Assembly (NCBI RefSeq): GCF_018224955.1
Contig: NZ_JAGTUU010000004.1
Location: 485,062 to 549,061 of the forward strand
Direction: 5' to 3'
Length of the DNA: 64,000 bases
From: Thetidibacter halocola
Lineage (GTDB): Bacteria; Pseudomonadota; Alphaproteobacteria; Rhodobacterales; Rhodobacteraceae
The translations under genes were made by a program, and so were the position numbers. The notes beneath the pieces were generated by a model. It was given only the letters and a program-made list of their open reading frames with translations, was not told where the DNA came from and searched no databases. Of the stretch, positions 26,666 to 35,074 are shown in pieces. Position 1 is the stretch's first letter. Each line of letters starts with the position of its first letter.

Positions 26666-27541
26666 TCAGTCCCCGAGCAATGCCTTCAGATAGGCACCAT
26701 AGGCGGTTTTGCGGAACAGGTCCGCCCTGGCCGCGAGCCCTGCCCGATCGATCCAGCCATTGGCAAAGGCGATCTCGTCTGGGCTGCCGGTCTGCATGCC
26801 CTGCCGCATGGCCAGGGTGCGCACGAAGTTCCCCGCATCCAGCAGCGAGGCATGGGTGCCGGTGTCGAGCCAGGCATATCCGCGCCCCATGCGCTGCACG
26901 TCCAGCGTGCCCTCGTCCAGATAGATCTGGAGCAGCGACGTGATCTCGAGTTCACCGCGCGCCGAGGGCTGCACGGATCGTGCCCGCTCCGGTGCGCGAC
27001 CGTCGAGGAAATACAACCCCGTCACCGCGTAATTGGACGGAGGCACCTCGGGTTTCTCGATGATCTCGCGTGCCAGTCCATCCGCGCCGAAGGCCACAAC
27101 GCCATACCGCTCCGGATCCGAGACATGATAGCCGAACACGGTGCCTCCGGTCTCTCTCCCATCGGCCGCCTGCAACAGGTCAGGCAGGCCGTGACCGAAA
27201 AAGATGTTGTCACCCAGCACCATCGCCGATGGCGCGCCATCGAGGAAATCCTCGGCCAGGATATAGGCCTGCGCCAGGCCGTCGGGCGAGGGCTGGACGA
27301 TATAGGTGAAGGACAGCCCCCACTGCGATCCGTCGCCGAGAAGACGCTGGAACTGCGTCTGGTCTTCCGGCGTGGTGATGATCGCGATATCCCGGATGCC
27401 GCTCAGCATGAGCACCGAGAGGGGGTAGTAGATCATCGGCTTGTCGTAGACCGGCAGCAGCTGTTTACTGACACCCATCGTGATCGGATAGAGCCGCGTT
27501 CCCGACCCTCCGGCTAGAATGATGCCCTTGCGCTGCTTCAT
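26666..27541 (-). CDS. rmlA: RmlA, glucose-1-phosphate thymidylyltransferase
   Basis: 291 aa, the expected length. Catalyses Glc-1-P + dTTP to dTDP-glucose, first step of dTDP-rhamnose and related sugars. GGSGTRLYPITMGVSKQLLP (from residue 11) is the nucleotide-binding/activation motif, and PSPDGLAQAY, LGDNIFFG and EKPEVPPSNYAVTGLYF follow as in RmlA. First gene of the long minus-strand EPS operon. The partner genes rmlB, rmlC and rmlD are absent here and must lie elsewhere if rhamnose is made. Confidence 0.95.
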   Translation of the reverse strand: MKQRKGIILAGGSGTRLYPITMGVSKQLLPVYDKPMIYYPLSVLMLSGIRDIAIITTPEDQTQFQRLLGDGSQWGLSFTYIVQPSPDGLAQAYILAEDFLDGAPSAMVLGDNIFFGHGLPDLLQAADGRETGGTVFGYHVSDPERYGVVAFGADGLAREIIEKPEVPPSNYAVTGLYFLDGRAPERARSVQPSARGELEITSLLQIYLDEGTLDVQRMGRGYAWLDTGTHASLLDAGNFVRTLAMRQGMQTGSPDEIAFANGWIDRAGLAARADLFRKTAYGAYLKALLGD

Positions 27542-27828
27542 TGGCTTTCTCCGTCCGTGGCGCCACGCTGCCCTTGGCGTCTCGGCAAAAGGGATTGGAA
27601 ATTACTGAGGATAGGGCCAACGGCCTGTCCAATAGATATCTTTGTCATCGCCCGCAGGCCATTCAAGCAGCCCCGGGCCGAATGGAAAACCCTCTTTCCG
27701 GCAGCCCTCTTGCAGCGCCTATAAAGAAGGCAGACTCTTGGTTCAAGGCACCTCGCCAGAAGGGTGTGCATCGCATGGGAAACCCATGGAACCCGCTCAG
27801 GATCAAGGCCCTTTCGCGCAGGTTCCAC
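27542..27828. other. Leader/promoter region upstream of the EPS operon
   Basis: About 285 bp between the rmlA start and the terminator of the tail-spike-like gene. Since the EPS genes run leftward with tiny gaps, the operon promoter should be here. I see no confident -35/-10 pair and no credible small gene; the open frames in it have arginine-rich shadow-type translations. Confidence 0.4.
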
Positions 27829-27861
27829 AAAACGCCGAAAGCCCCTGTCGACGACAGGGGC
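27829..27861 (-). terminator. Rho-independent terminator of the tail-spike-like gene
   Basis: Inverted repeat GCCCCTGT / ACAGGGGC (27841-27848 and 27854-27861) with a five-base loop, read on the minus strand 27 bases after the stop at 27888. It is followed by TTTCGGCGTTTT, a modest T-rich run. Fits an intrinsic terminator separating this gene from rmlA. Confidence 0.75.
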
Positions 27862-27887
27862 TCCAGAGTTTCAGCAGGGCCGGAAGA

Positions 27888-30617
27888 TCAGTATTCGATC
27901 CAGCGCGACCCGTTCCACAGCAACGAACAGACCGTATTGCGAACAAGCACCTTGCTGGCGTTGGTCGTGGTGCGGATGTTGCTGTTGTTCGCAAGGGTCG
28001 TGTTGCTGTCGTTCACAAAGATGCGGATATCCTGCGCACCGCCGCCGACATGCCGCCCGGTGAAATTCGTGATCGTGGTGGCAGCCGTGTTCCCGGTCAT
28101 GAACACGTTGCCGTCCATGATGCTCGGCGTGGCATTGCCATCCGGGAAGGTCACGATCGGATTGTTCACGATCCGCCCGGCCAGGACCGCCTCGGCGTCG
28201 TTCAGAGGACGCGGCTCGGGGCTGCGCGGCACATCCTCGCCCATCACGAGGACCGGTTCGCTGAAATGGACGGTTCCGGTTTGGGCGGCATTCTGGAAAT
28301 GCGTCCGCAGTTGCACCTGAAGCGTGGTCATGACGGGCGCGCCGCGCAATTGCACGGTCAGGAACTCCCACTTGCCGGATCCCGTGTGCCTCATGGATCC
28401 GACGGTCGGCCCGCCGGCATTCGCCGCAATGGACCCCATGCCCGCAACCGAGGACAGACACCACACCCCGACCGTGATCGTCTGCCCCTCGAACTTGGCC
28501 GGCGGGTAGGTGCCAAGGCAGTTGAAGGTGACCGGGTTCGCGGTCGTCACAAGCACCTGTTGCAGCGTCACCGCGCTGTTCACGACATCAAGCGACATGA
28601 CATAGGCGTCGCCGCGCGCCGGAGAGGTGAGCCGCGTCACCGTTCCAGTGCCGCTCTTCTGCCACCCTTTCGGCATTCCGGCGACGTCGATCGCCCGGAA
28701 CCCCGCGTTGAAGATCAGGTTGCCCTGCCCTTTCGGCGTGCCCGCGCCTTGCGGGAAATTGAAGCTGATCGGGCGGATCTGGACGTCGTTGTTCGTGCCG
28801 ACATCCTCGACCAGCGCATACGGGTTGCCATTGCCCCCGATCGACGCGAGGTAGACGTTCTGGAACTTGTTGGAATTCGCTCCCAGACCGCCCGACCCGG
28901 TGGTGAACTGCCACACCCGGGTGGGATAGACGCTGCCGAAGGGTTCGACATAGACCGTGTCGAAACTGTTCAGATGGCCCTCGATCTTGAACAGGGAACT
29001 GAAGGTCAGCGTGGTCATCGCGTCCAGCCGAGGGGTCGCGTTCACGTTGATGAACTTGTTGCTGTTGCCCTCGATGTGGAAGAAATCGACAAGCCGCCCG
29101 GTGATGAACACGTTGGTGAACGTGTTGGCATTGCTGTTGGGCAGGCCCAGGCCCGAAACATAAAGACCCACCGCGCCGTCACGGTTGTCGTTACGGATGT
29201 GGATGCCATTGAAATCCGTGTAGAATGATGCGCGCGAGTTCTTCAAACCAACAGCAAAGCTCGTTCCGTCAAAGTCGCGCAGCGTGATGTCGTGGTATTT
29301 CACGCCGAAGACCGAGTTTTCGATGCGGATGCCCGACTGTCCCGCCACCGTCGTGTCGGCCGTCAACTCTAGGCACTCGAGGCTGAGTCCGGTCACGATC
29401 GCGGTGCCGGTTCCGGTGAACTTCAGTTCTGCGCCGGGGTTGACGGTCTGCGAACTCCAGGCGGTGTAGAGCCCGCGCCAAGGCGCGGTGAGCTGGAGTG
29501 TGCTGGAGAACTCGTAGCGCCCGCCGGTCGCGGGCAGCACGATCGGCAGGCCCGACGCGGCTGCGGCGACCAGGGCCGCATTCTGGTTCTGTCCGGCAAC
29601 CCCCGTCGCGCCAAAGGCGAGGATGTTTGCATAGCCGTCCGGCCCGGGGAGGACGTGCAGCTTGACGCCGCCCGCGGTCGTCAGATGGTGAGTCGTAGCA
29701 TTCGCGGCCGCGACCTTGTAGGCAAAGGCGCCTTCACGCGTGCGGATGATGGCTCCGGTTGCAAAACCCGTCTCGGTCGAGGCGATGACCGACGCCGCGT
29801 TGTCATAGAGCACTTCGCCGAGCCAGCCCAACACGGAAGCCGTGCCGGACACGTTCTGCCGCACCTGGATGCCCGGCGCTGTCGAGACCAGGAACACATC
29901 GCCATTCGACGTTGCGGCCAGCCCCGCCGCCGTGCTGGCATGGATCGGCGCCCCGGCGGCAATCGCCGCAAGCTCGGCCTGCGTCCGTGCCGCCTGCGCG
30001 CCGGACCCGGCAACCTCCGCGACGGTCTGCGCGGCCAGCGATGCGGTGCGCGCGGCCTCGGCAACGGTGCGCGCGCCTTCCGCGCTGGCCTGCGCGGTTT
30101 CCGCCGCGACCCGCGCCGCAGCCGCGCCAGTGTGGGCAGTCTCTGCCGCGGTCCGGGCGACCTCGGTCGCGGACTGCGACGAGCCGGCGGCAACCTGCGA
30201 GGCTGCGGCCTTCGCCGCATAGTGAAGCGCGGAATGCAATCCGTCTGCGACGATCGAATCCTCGGTTTCCGCCGCCCAGCGCTGGGCAGAGAGCGCGGCC
30301 GTCGCAGCCGCCGATGCCGACGCCGCTGCCGCGACCTCGGCGGACCTGACGTCGATATTGTCAAACACCGCCACACGCTCGCCCTTCGGCGTCTCGATGA
30401 CGATGCGATAGAGACCGTCCACGGTGTAGCAGGGTTCGAAGGTTCCGGTCTCGTCCGCGATCGTGGGATTGGCCAGCAGGTCGGTCAGACCCACGTCGGT
30501 GTAGAGCCGAGCCAGAACATCCGTCCCCTGATGATACACGTAGCGGCGCGCGCGCGCGATCTGCTCGCCGCTGGCCGTTCGCGCGATCATCGCGCCTTCA
30601 ACATTGATGTATCCCAT
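27888..30617 (-). CDS. Phage-tail-spike-like beta-helix protein
   Basis: 909 aa. No signal peptide. Residues 1-~95 (ARLYTDVGLTDLLANPTIAD, YTVDGLYRIVIETPKG) resemble the N-terminal adaptor found on phage tail fibres. Residues ~95-215 are an Ala/Thr/Glu-rich heptad region, probably a trimeric coiled coil. After ~300 the sequence turns into N/G/T-rich beta-helix rungs (ECLELTADTTVAGQSGIRIE, SNANTFTNVFITG), as in pectin-lyase-fold tail spikes and polysaccharide lyases; the end looks like a carbohydrate-binding/assembly domain. Start at 30617 with GAGGAG upstream. Single gene with its own terminator, divergent from wzc. A polysaccharide depolymerase or modifying enzyme is the best guess; no other phage gene is nearby. 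Confidence 0.72.
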   Translation of the reverse strand: MGYINVEGAMIARTASGEQIARARRYVYHQGTDVLARLYTDVGLTDLLANPTIADETGTFEPCYTVDGLYRIVIETPKGERVAVFDNIDVRSAEVAAAASASAAATAALSAQRWAAETEDSIVADGLHSALHYAAKAAASQVAAGSSQSATEVARTAAETAHTGAAAARVAAETAQASAEGARTVAEAARTASLAAQTVAEVAGSGAQAARTQAELAAIAAGAPIHASTAAGLAATSNGDVFLVSTAPGIQVRQNVSGTASVLGWLGEVLYDNAASVIASTETGFATGAIIRTREGAFAYKVAAANATTHHLTTAGGVKLHVLPGPDGYANILAFGATGVAGQNQNAALVAAAASGLPIVLPATGGRYEFSSTLQLTAPWRGLYTAWSSQTVNPGAELKFTGTGTAIVTGLSLECLELTADTTVAGQSGIRIENSVFGVKYHDITLRDFDGTSFAVGLKNSRASFYTDFNGIHIRNDNRDGAVGLYVSGLGLPNSNANTFTNVFITGRLVDFFHIEGNSNKFINVNATPRLDAMTTLTFSSLFKIEGHLNSFDTVYVEPFGSVYPTRVWQFTTGSGGLGANSNKFQNVYLASIGGNGNPYALVEDVGTNNDVQIRPISFNFPQGAGTPKGQGNLIFNAGFRAIDVAGMPKGWQKSGTGTVTRLTSPARGDAYVMSLDVVNSAVTLQQVLVTTANPVTFNCLGTYPPAKFEGQTITVGVWCLSSVAGMGSIAANAGGPTVGSMRHTGSGKWEFLTVQLRGAPVMTTLQVQLRTHFQNAAQTGTVHFSEPVLVMGEDVPRSPEPRPLNDAEAVLAGRIVNNPIVTFPDGNATPSIMDGNVFMTGNTAATTITNFTGRHVGGGAQDIRIFVNDSNTTLANNSNIRTTTNASKVLVRNTVCSLLWNGSRWIEY

Positions 30618-30879
30618 TGACAGCTCCTCGTGTGCTCCTAAGGTCCACCCGGCACGTCGATGCGTCGCATCCGTCATGCCGTCGAAACCCGGAAGCTGCT
30701 CGGATATGGTAAACGTTCCTTGGGTGCAGAGTGCGATGCGCTCCGCTGGACGCAACAAGGCGCGCACGCGCCACCCGGCAGCAGCAGGTTGACCGTCTGG
30801 TGACGAGTCCCTAAACCCGGCGGGAATTGCGTGTCTTTTTGGCCAAGACGGGCGGATCGCCTGTGCTGCTGAGAGAAGA
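30618..30879. promoter_or_regulatory. Divergent promoter region between the spike-like gene and wzc
   Basis: 262 bp with no convincing gene, between two genes transcribed away from each other, so both promoters must be here. I could not pick a reliable -35/-10 pair or a repeated operator by eye. Confidence 0.4.
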
Positions 30880-33039
30880 ATGATGAATAGCCAGACTGAC
30901 CTCCCCTCGGCACCAAAGACAAAGCTTTTATCGTTCGGCCAGCGCGACGAACTGGATTTGTTTGTCTTGCTCCGCACGATCTGGCGCGGACGTGTCTGGG
31001 TGGCTCTGTGCATGCTGGCCTGCTTCGTTGTCGGGGGCTACTACGCGTATCGGGTCGCGCAACCGGCATTCACCGCCTCGGCCGTCGTCGAATTCACGCC
31101 GCGGGAATCCCCGTTGCTTGACCTCGAGGCCGTCGTCACAGGCACGTCCGTCGACTACGTGACGCTCAACACGGAAATCGCCAAGATCGAGTCGCACGAA
31201 ATGGCCGAGATGGTCGTCGCCAGGCTGAACCTGGCGCAGGATCCGATGTTCACCACCCCTCCCGTCCAGACCTGGAAGGACAATCTCAAGGAACTGCTGG
31301 GGATGCCGGTTGCGAACCTGCCCTCGACCGACGAACAGATTGAACAATGGGCCAGGCGGCGCGCCATCAACTGGGTGCAGTCATCGGTAAATGCGACCGA
31401 AGTGATAGACACATACCTGCTGCGGATCACTGCCAATGCGTCAAGGCCGACGGTCGCCGCGCAGCTGGCGAATACCGTCGCCGAAGTCTATGTCCAGTCC
31501 CAACTGGATGCGAAGTATGTCGAGACGGAGCAGGCCATCGACTGGCTGTCCGACCGCGCGAGAAAACTGGAAGCAGACCTACGTGAGCGGGAAACCGAAA
31601 TCACGTCCCTTCAATCGGCAACCGACCTGATCAACCGTGAGGCGCTTCAGGCCGTGCAAATCCAGGCCAAGGAATTCCGGGACCGCCTTGAAAGCCGCCA
31701 GGATGCATTGGTGACGGTCCGGATCCAGTCCGACGCACAGGACGCCGCTCTGGCTTCGCTGTCCAAGAGCCAGATCCTCGCCGCCTTCGACGACCAGTTC
31801 CTGATCCGCGCCGGGTCGCGCCTTGACGAGTCTCTCGAAGGCGACAACGGAGATCGCGAGGCCTTCCTCGAGCGGGCGCGCACGCTCGCCGATGCCACCC
31901 GCCTTTCCCGCACGCGCATACAGAATGAAATCGACGCTTTGTCCCAATCGCTGACCGGCCTCGAGTCCCGCATCGACGTGCAAAGCAGCGACCTGCAGAT
32001 GATCGAACAGATGCAGAGGGAACTCGCCGTTTCGCGGGATCTCTACCAGACGTTCCTGACAGGGCTTCAGGAGGCGACGGTGCAGGTCGGGCTTGTCCGC
32101 TCCGACTCGCGCGTGATGTCCCGGGCTCTCGTGCCGCAACTCGCCGACAGCCCGCGCAAGCGGCTGATCCTGGGAGCGTCCCTGCTTGTCGGGTTCGTCA
32201 TCGGCCTTGCCTTCCTCCTGGTGCGCGAGTTCCTGAACAACCGCATCCAGAACATGACCGACCTGGAAAACCTGACCGGTCTGCCCGTGCTGGGCTCGGT
32301 CCCGGCCTTCCCGATCAGGAAGCGCAGGCGCCGGGAATTGCTTAACTTCCTCGTGTCCAACCCAACCTCGCCTGAGATCGAGTCCCTGCGCAACCTGCGC
32401 ACATCGATCCTGATGCGGAACCTGGCCGAGGCGCCGAAGGTCATCATGATCACCTCCTCCATTCCGGGGGAAGGCAAGACATCGCTATCGCTCTCGCTGG
32501 CATTCAACCTTTCCGGCCTGGGCAAGCGCGTCCTGCTTATCGAAGGAGACATCCGGCGGCGGACGCTCAACAACTACCTGGACATCTCGGACGATACCCG
32601 CGGGCTTCTCGACGTGGTGACGGGAACGGTCAGCCTCGACGAGGCTGTCGTCACGGAACCGACCACGGGGATCAATGTTCTGATTGGCCAGAAGAGCGAC
32701 GTGAACCCGGCCGACCTGTTCTCGTCCCCGGCATTCAAGAACTTGCTGAACGCGCTCAGGACCGAATACGATCACATCATCATCGACACGCCGCCGGTGC
32801 TGGTGGTTCCGGATGCCCGGATCATCGCCTCTCTCGCGGACAGCGTGCTTTACGCCGTGAAATGGGATTCGACCTCGCGCGAGCAGGTTCTCAACGGTGT
32901 GCGCCTGTTCGAGGCCTTCGGCCAGACGATCACCGGCTTTGCGATCACCCAGGTCAATGCGAAGCGGATCCGCAAATACGGGTATGGCGACCAGTACGGA
33001 GCCTATTCCAGATACGGCAAGGCCTATTACGACAGGTGA
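30880..33039 (+). CDS. Wzc/ExoP-type polysaccharide co-polymerase and tyrosine autokinase
   Basis: 719 aa. Order: short cytosolic N-terminus, first membrane helix ~37-57, large periplasmic Wzz domain with coiled coil (~60-425), second helix ~428-450, then a BY-kinase domain. Kinase motifs: Walker A SSIPGEGKTS (~525-535), Walker A' LLIEGDIRR, Walker B IIIDTPPVLVVPDAR (~631). The C-terminus ends in a tyrosine cluster (Y at KYGYGDQYGAYSRYGKAYYD), the autophosphorylation site. Controls chain length and export in Wzx/Wzy systems. An ATG three bases later is equally possible. No phosphatase (Wzb) or Wza gene is visible beside it. Confidence 0.93.
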   Translation: MMNSQTDLPSAPKTKLLSFGQRDELDLFVLLRTIWRGRVWVALCMLACFVVGGYYAYRVAQPAFTASAVVEFTPRESPLLDLEAVVTGTSVDYVTLNTEIAKIESHEMAEMVVARLNLAQDPMFTTPPVQTWKDNLKELLGMPVANLPSTDEQIEQWARRRAINWVQSSVNATEVIDTYLLRITANASRPTVAAQLANTVAEVYVQSQLDAKYVETEQAIDWLSDRARKLEADLRERETEITSLQSATDLINREALQAVQIQAKEFRDRLESRQDALVTVRIQSDAQDAALASLSKSQILAAFDDQFLIRAGSRLDESLEGDNGDREAFLERARTLADATRLSRTRIQNEIDALSQSLTGLESRIDVQSSDLQMIEQMQRELAVSRDLYQTFLTGLQEATVQVGLVRSDSRVMSRALVPQLADSPRKRLILGASLLVGFVIGLAFLLVREFLNNRIQNMTDLENLTGLPVLGSVPAFPIRKRRRRELLNFLVSNPTSPEIESLRNLRTSILMRNLAEAPKVIMITSSIPGEGKTSLSLSLAFNLSGLGKRVLLIEGDIRRRTLNNYLDISDDTRGLLDVVTGTVSLDEAVVTEPTTGINVLIGQKSDVNPADLFSSPAFKNLLNALRTEYDHIIIDTPPVLVVPDARIIASLADSVLYAVKWDSTSREQVLNGVRLFEAFGQTITGFAITQVNAKRIRKYGYGDQYGAYSRYGKAYYDR

Positions 33040-33202
33040 CGACCGGGATCGCGCGGGTCAGCTGACGGCCCTGCCGATCCCCTGTCCAGCCGAGTGCGCC
33101 CGCCCCCATCCGCGACCGATCCATCAGGCGCCGTGATGCTGGTTCGGCCTTGCACAGGTGGCCATCTATGGGCGTCAGCACGCAGTCAGCCGCATCCGGC
33201 GG

Positions 33203-34090
33203 TCAGGCGTTCCACAATACGGTGCCAAGGCCGGAAATGTCGTAGCCTTCCAGCGCCGTCGCCCGCTGGGCAAAGTCCGCCCCGCGAAAGAAGCCCATCA
33301 GGGCCTGCCACGGCGGCTCGAAAAAGGCGCGGCGGTCGATGAGCAGGGCAAATTCCTCCTGCACCAGCGGCAAGAACTCCAGGCCATAACCGCGCGCGAC
33401 CGAGGCGAGGCCAAAGGTCACGTCGGCCTCGCCCCGGCGGACGGCAGCGACGGCGTCATCCTCGGTTCGGGCGAGGTCGGTGACGATGACCGATGTCAGG
33501 TCCAGCCCCTCGGCAGCGGCGCAGGCGCGGAACAGCCGGTCAGTGCCCGATTCCGGCTGGCGGGGCACCATCCGCCGGCCAGCCACGTCGACCAGCCGCA
33601 CCAGGGGCGGACCGTCGCCACGATGAACCAGCCCGCGGCTACGCCGCGCGAAGGCGATCAGCACCGCGTTTCGGTCGGCGGCGGCCTGCTCGACTGCTGG
33701 CACGTTCCAGCGGCCGCTGGCGGCATCCTGCACATGCAGGCCCGCGGCGATGCCCTCGCCGTTGAGAAACCTGTCGAGCCCGTCGAAGGAGCCGTCGAAA
33801 TAAGTGGCCAGACCGCAGCGCGACTGGCGGATCGCCCAGTCCAGAAGAGGGTCATGACTTCCCAGCACGATGGGCGGCCCCGGGCCCGCCTCTGCCGCGC
33901 CGCCATTTTGCGCGCGCGCGACCCAGGCGCGGATCTCGGCGGCGGGAAAAAGCAGCTTTCCGGTCGCACGAGAACACGGCACAGCGCCCGAGGCGGCCAG
34001 ATCGTAGACCTTGCGCTCTTTTAGACGCAACAGGTCGGCCAGTTCGCGCACCGTCAGGTATTCGTGGTCGGGGAAGTCTTGCTGCGTCAT
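33203..34090 (-). CDS. HTH (excisionase-like) regulator with a periplasmic-binding-like domain
   Basis: 295 aa. Residues ~10-60 form an excisionase/MerR-type winged helix (YLTVRELADLLRLKERKVYDLAASG). The remainder, about 80-295, is a PBP-like (molybdate/phosphonate-type) ligand-binding domain: GSHDPLLDWAIR, GLHVQDA, EADVTFGLASVARGYGLEFLPL. No signal peptide, so it is a cytoplasmic one-component sensor. Divergent from the GntR-led aromatic operon; it may be a second regulator of that operon or of a molybdenum-linked trait elsewhere. Start at MTQQDF; the frame continues upstream without a ribosome-binding site. Confidence 0.8.
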   Translation of the reverse strand: MTQQDFPDHEYLTVRELADLLRLKERKVYDLAASGAVPCSRATGKLLFPAAEIRAWVARAQNGGAAEAGPGPPIVLGSHDPLLDWAIRQSRCGLATYFDGSFDGLDRFLNGEGIAAGLHVQDAASGRWNVPAVEQAAADRNAVLIAFARRSRGLVHRGDGPPLVRLVDVAGRRMVPRQPESGTDRLFRACAAAEGLDLTSVIVTDLARTEDDAVAAVRRGEADVTFGLASVARGYGLEFLPLVQEEFALLIDRRAFFEPPWQALMGFFRGADFAQRATALEGYDISGLGTVLWNA

Positions 34091-34215
34091 CGTCCAGGAT
34101 CTTTGGGCGGCGCCAATCACGCCGCAGGGCCTTTCATAGCAGGTCGCAGGCCGCTTGCAAAAGTTGGCTGATCGCTGGCGATTCGATCCGACACGGGGCC
34201 GCCACCCCGTCATTC

Positions 34216-34225
34216 GGTATACAAA
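34216..34225. promoter_or_regulatory. Putative GntR operator 1 (GGTATACAAA)
   Basis: Palindromic core GTATAC at 34217-34222 in a divergent promoter region, 98 bp before the gntR start. FCD-type GntR repressors often bind T/G-GTATAC-A-like palindromes. A second copy of the same core lies exactly 63 bp downstream. Confidence 0.5.
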
Positions 34226-34278
34226 ATCTGGAAAAATAAACCGAATACACCCTTTTCGGAAAGGCATTGACCGATTTC

Positions 34279-34288
34279 TGTATACAAA
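34279..34288. promoter_or_regulatory. Putative GntR operator 2 (TGTATACAAA)
   Basis: GTATAC core at 34280-34285, 35 bp ahead of the gntR ATG, in the likely core promoter or leader. The centre-to-centre distance of 63 bp from the first site equals six turns of B-DNA, which puts both sites on one face of the helix and would allow a repressor bridge. Confidence 0.5.
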
Positions 34289-34319
34289 CTACCTTCTCGC
34301 CACTCGGGGAGGAGCAAGC

Positions 34320-35045
34320 ATGGACCGGCAGGAGCGCAACGCGCAGTTCATGCGCGCTCTGATGGATCTCAGGTCGCTGGTACTGGAGGGCGAATTCGTC
34401 CCCGGCGATCGCCTCCCCGAGACGACCCTGGCCGAACGGCTGGGGCTCTCGCGCACGCCGCTGCGTCAGGCAATGGACCGGCTGGTGGACGAGGGGCTGC
34501 TGGAGAGGAACGAGACCGGCGGCGTGCGCGTTTCCCGTTTCTCGATGGACGACATCCGCGACGCGATCGAGCTGCGCGGCGTGCTCGAGGGAACCGCCGC
34601 CCGCCTCGCCGCCGAACGCGGCATCCGTCCCGGCCTCGCCGAGGAGATGGCGCAGGTGCTGGACGGGCTCGACCGCGCCACCGAGGGTGAACTCGACTTC
34701 AAGGCCTATGTCCCCCTCAACGACCGGTTCCATGACCTGCTGGCGCGGCTGGCCGGGTCGAGCGTCATCGCCCGCGAGGTCGAGCGGATGGGCCGTCTGC
34801 CCGCCGCCTCGCCCGGCGCCTTCATGCAGGGACAGGAACTGATCCCCGATTTCCGCGCCAGCCTGCGCCGCGCCCAGTGGCAGCACCGCGCGATCTTCGA
34901 CGCGATCCGCAACCGCGAGGGGGCAAGGGCCGAGGCGCTGGCCCGCGAACATGCCCGCCTTGCGCGGACCAACCTGGAATACGTCACAAGCCAGGATCCC
35001 AGCCTCGCCGAGCGCGTGCCGGGCCTGTCGCTTGTGGGGGAATGA
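34320..35045 (+). CDS. GntR/FCD-family transcriptional regulator (VanR-like)
   Basis: 241 aa. N-terminal wHTH (residues ~12-75; RLPETTLAERLGLSRTPLRQAMDRL), then an all-helical FCD effector domain with likely metal/ligand residues (DRFHDLL, QHRAIFDAIRNR). FCD regulators of the VanR type control aromatic-acid catabolism. It is the first gene of the operon: the O-demethylase starts 29 bp after its stop, so it probably represses itself and everything to galD. GGGAGGAG lies just upstream of the chosen ATG. Confidence 0.9.
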   Translation: MDRQERNAQFMRALMDLRSLVLEGEFVPGDRLPETTLAERLGLSRTPLRQAMDRLVDEGLLERNETGGVRVSRFSMDDIRDAIELRGVLEGTAARLAAERGIRPGLAEEMAQVLDGLDRATEGELDFKAYVPLNDRFHDLLARLAGSSVIAREVERMGRLPAASPGAFMQGQELIPDFRASLRRAQWQHRAIFDAIRNREGARAEALAREHARLARTNLEYVTSQDPSLAERVPGLSLVGE

Positions 35046-35074
35046 CTGAACCAAGTGGGAGAGAGGAACCCGGA

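Noticed and set aside
25535..27517. 660-codon plus-strand open frame
   Set aside because: Antisense to the flippase and rmlA; composition typical of shadow frames in G+C-rich DNA.
27538..27828. A 96-codon minus-strand frame overlapping the rmlA start by 4 bases
   Set aside because: The overlap looks operon-like, but the translation is basic and motif-free, and it starts at the edge of the terminator. No ribosome-binding site.
27888..30617. A prophage at the tail-spike-like gene
   Set aside because: No capsid, terminase, lysis or integrase gene on either side; the gene is single and has its own terminator.
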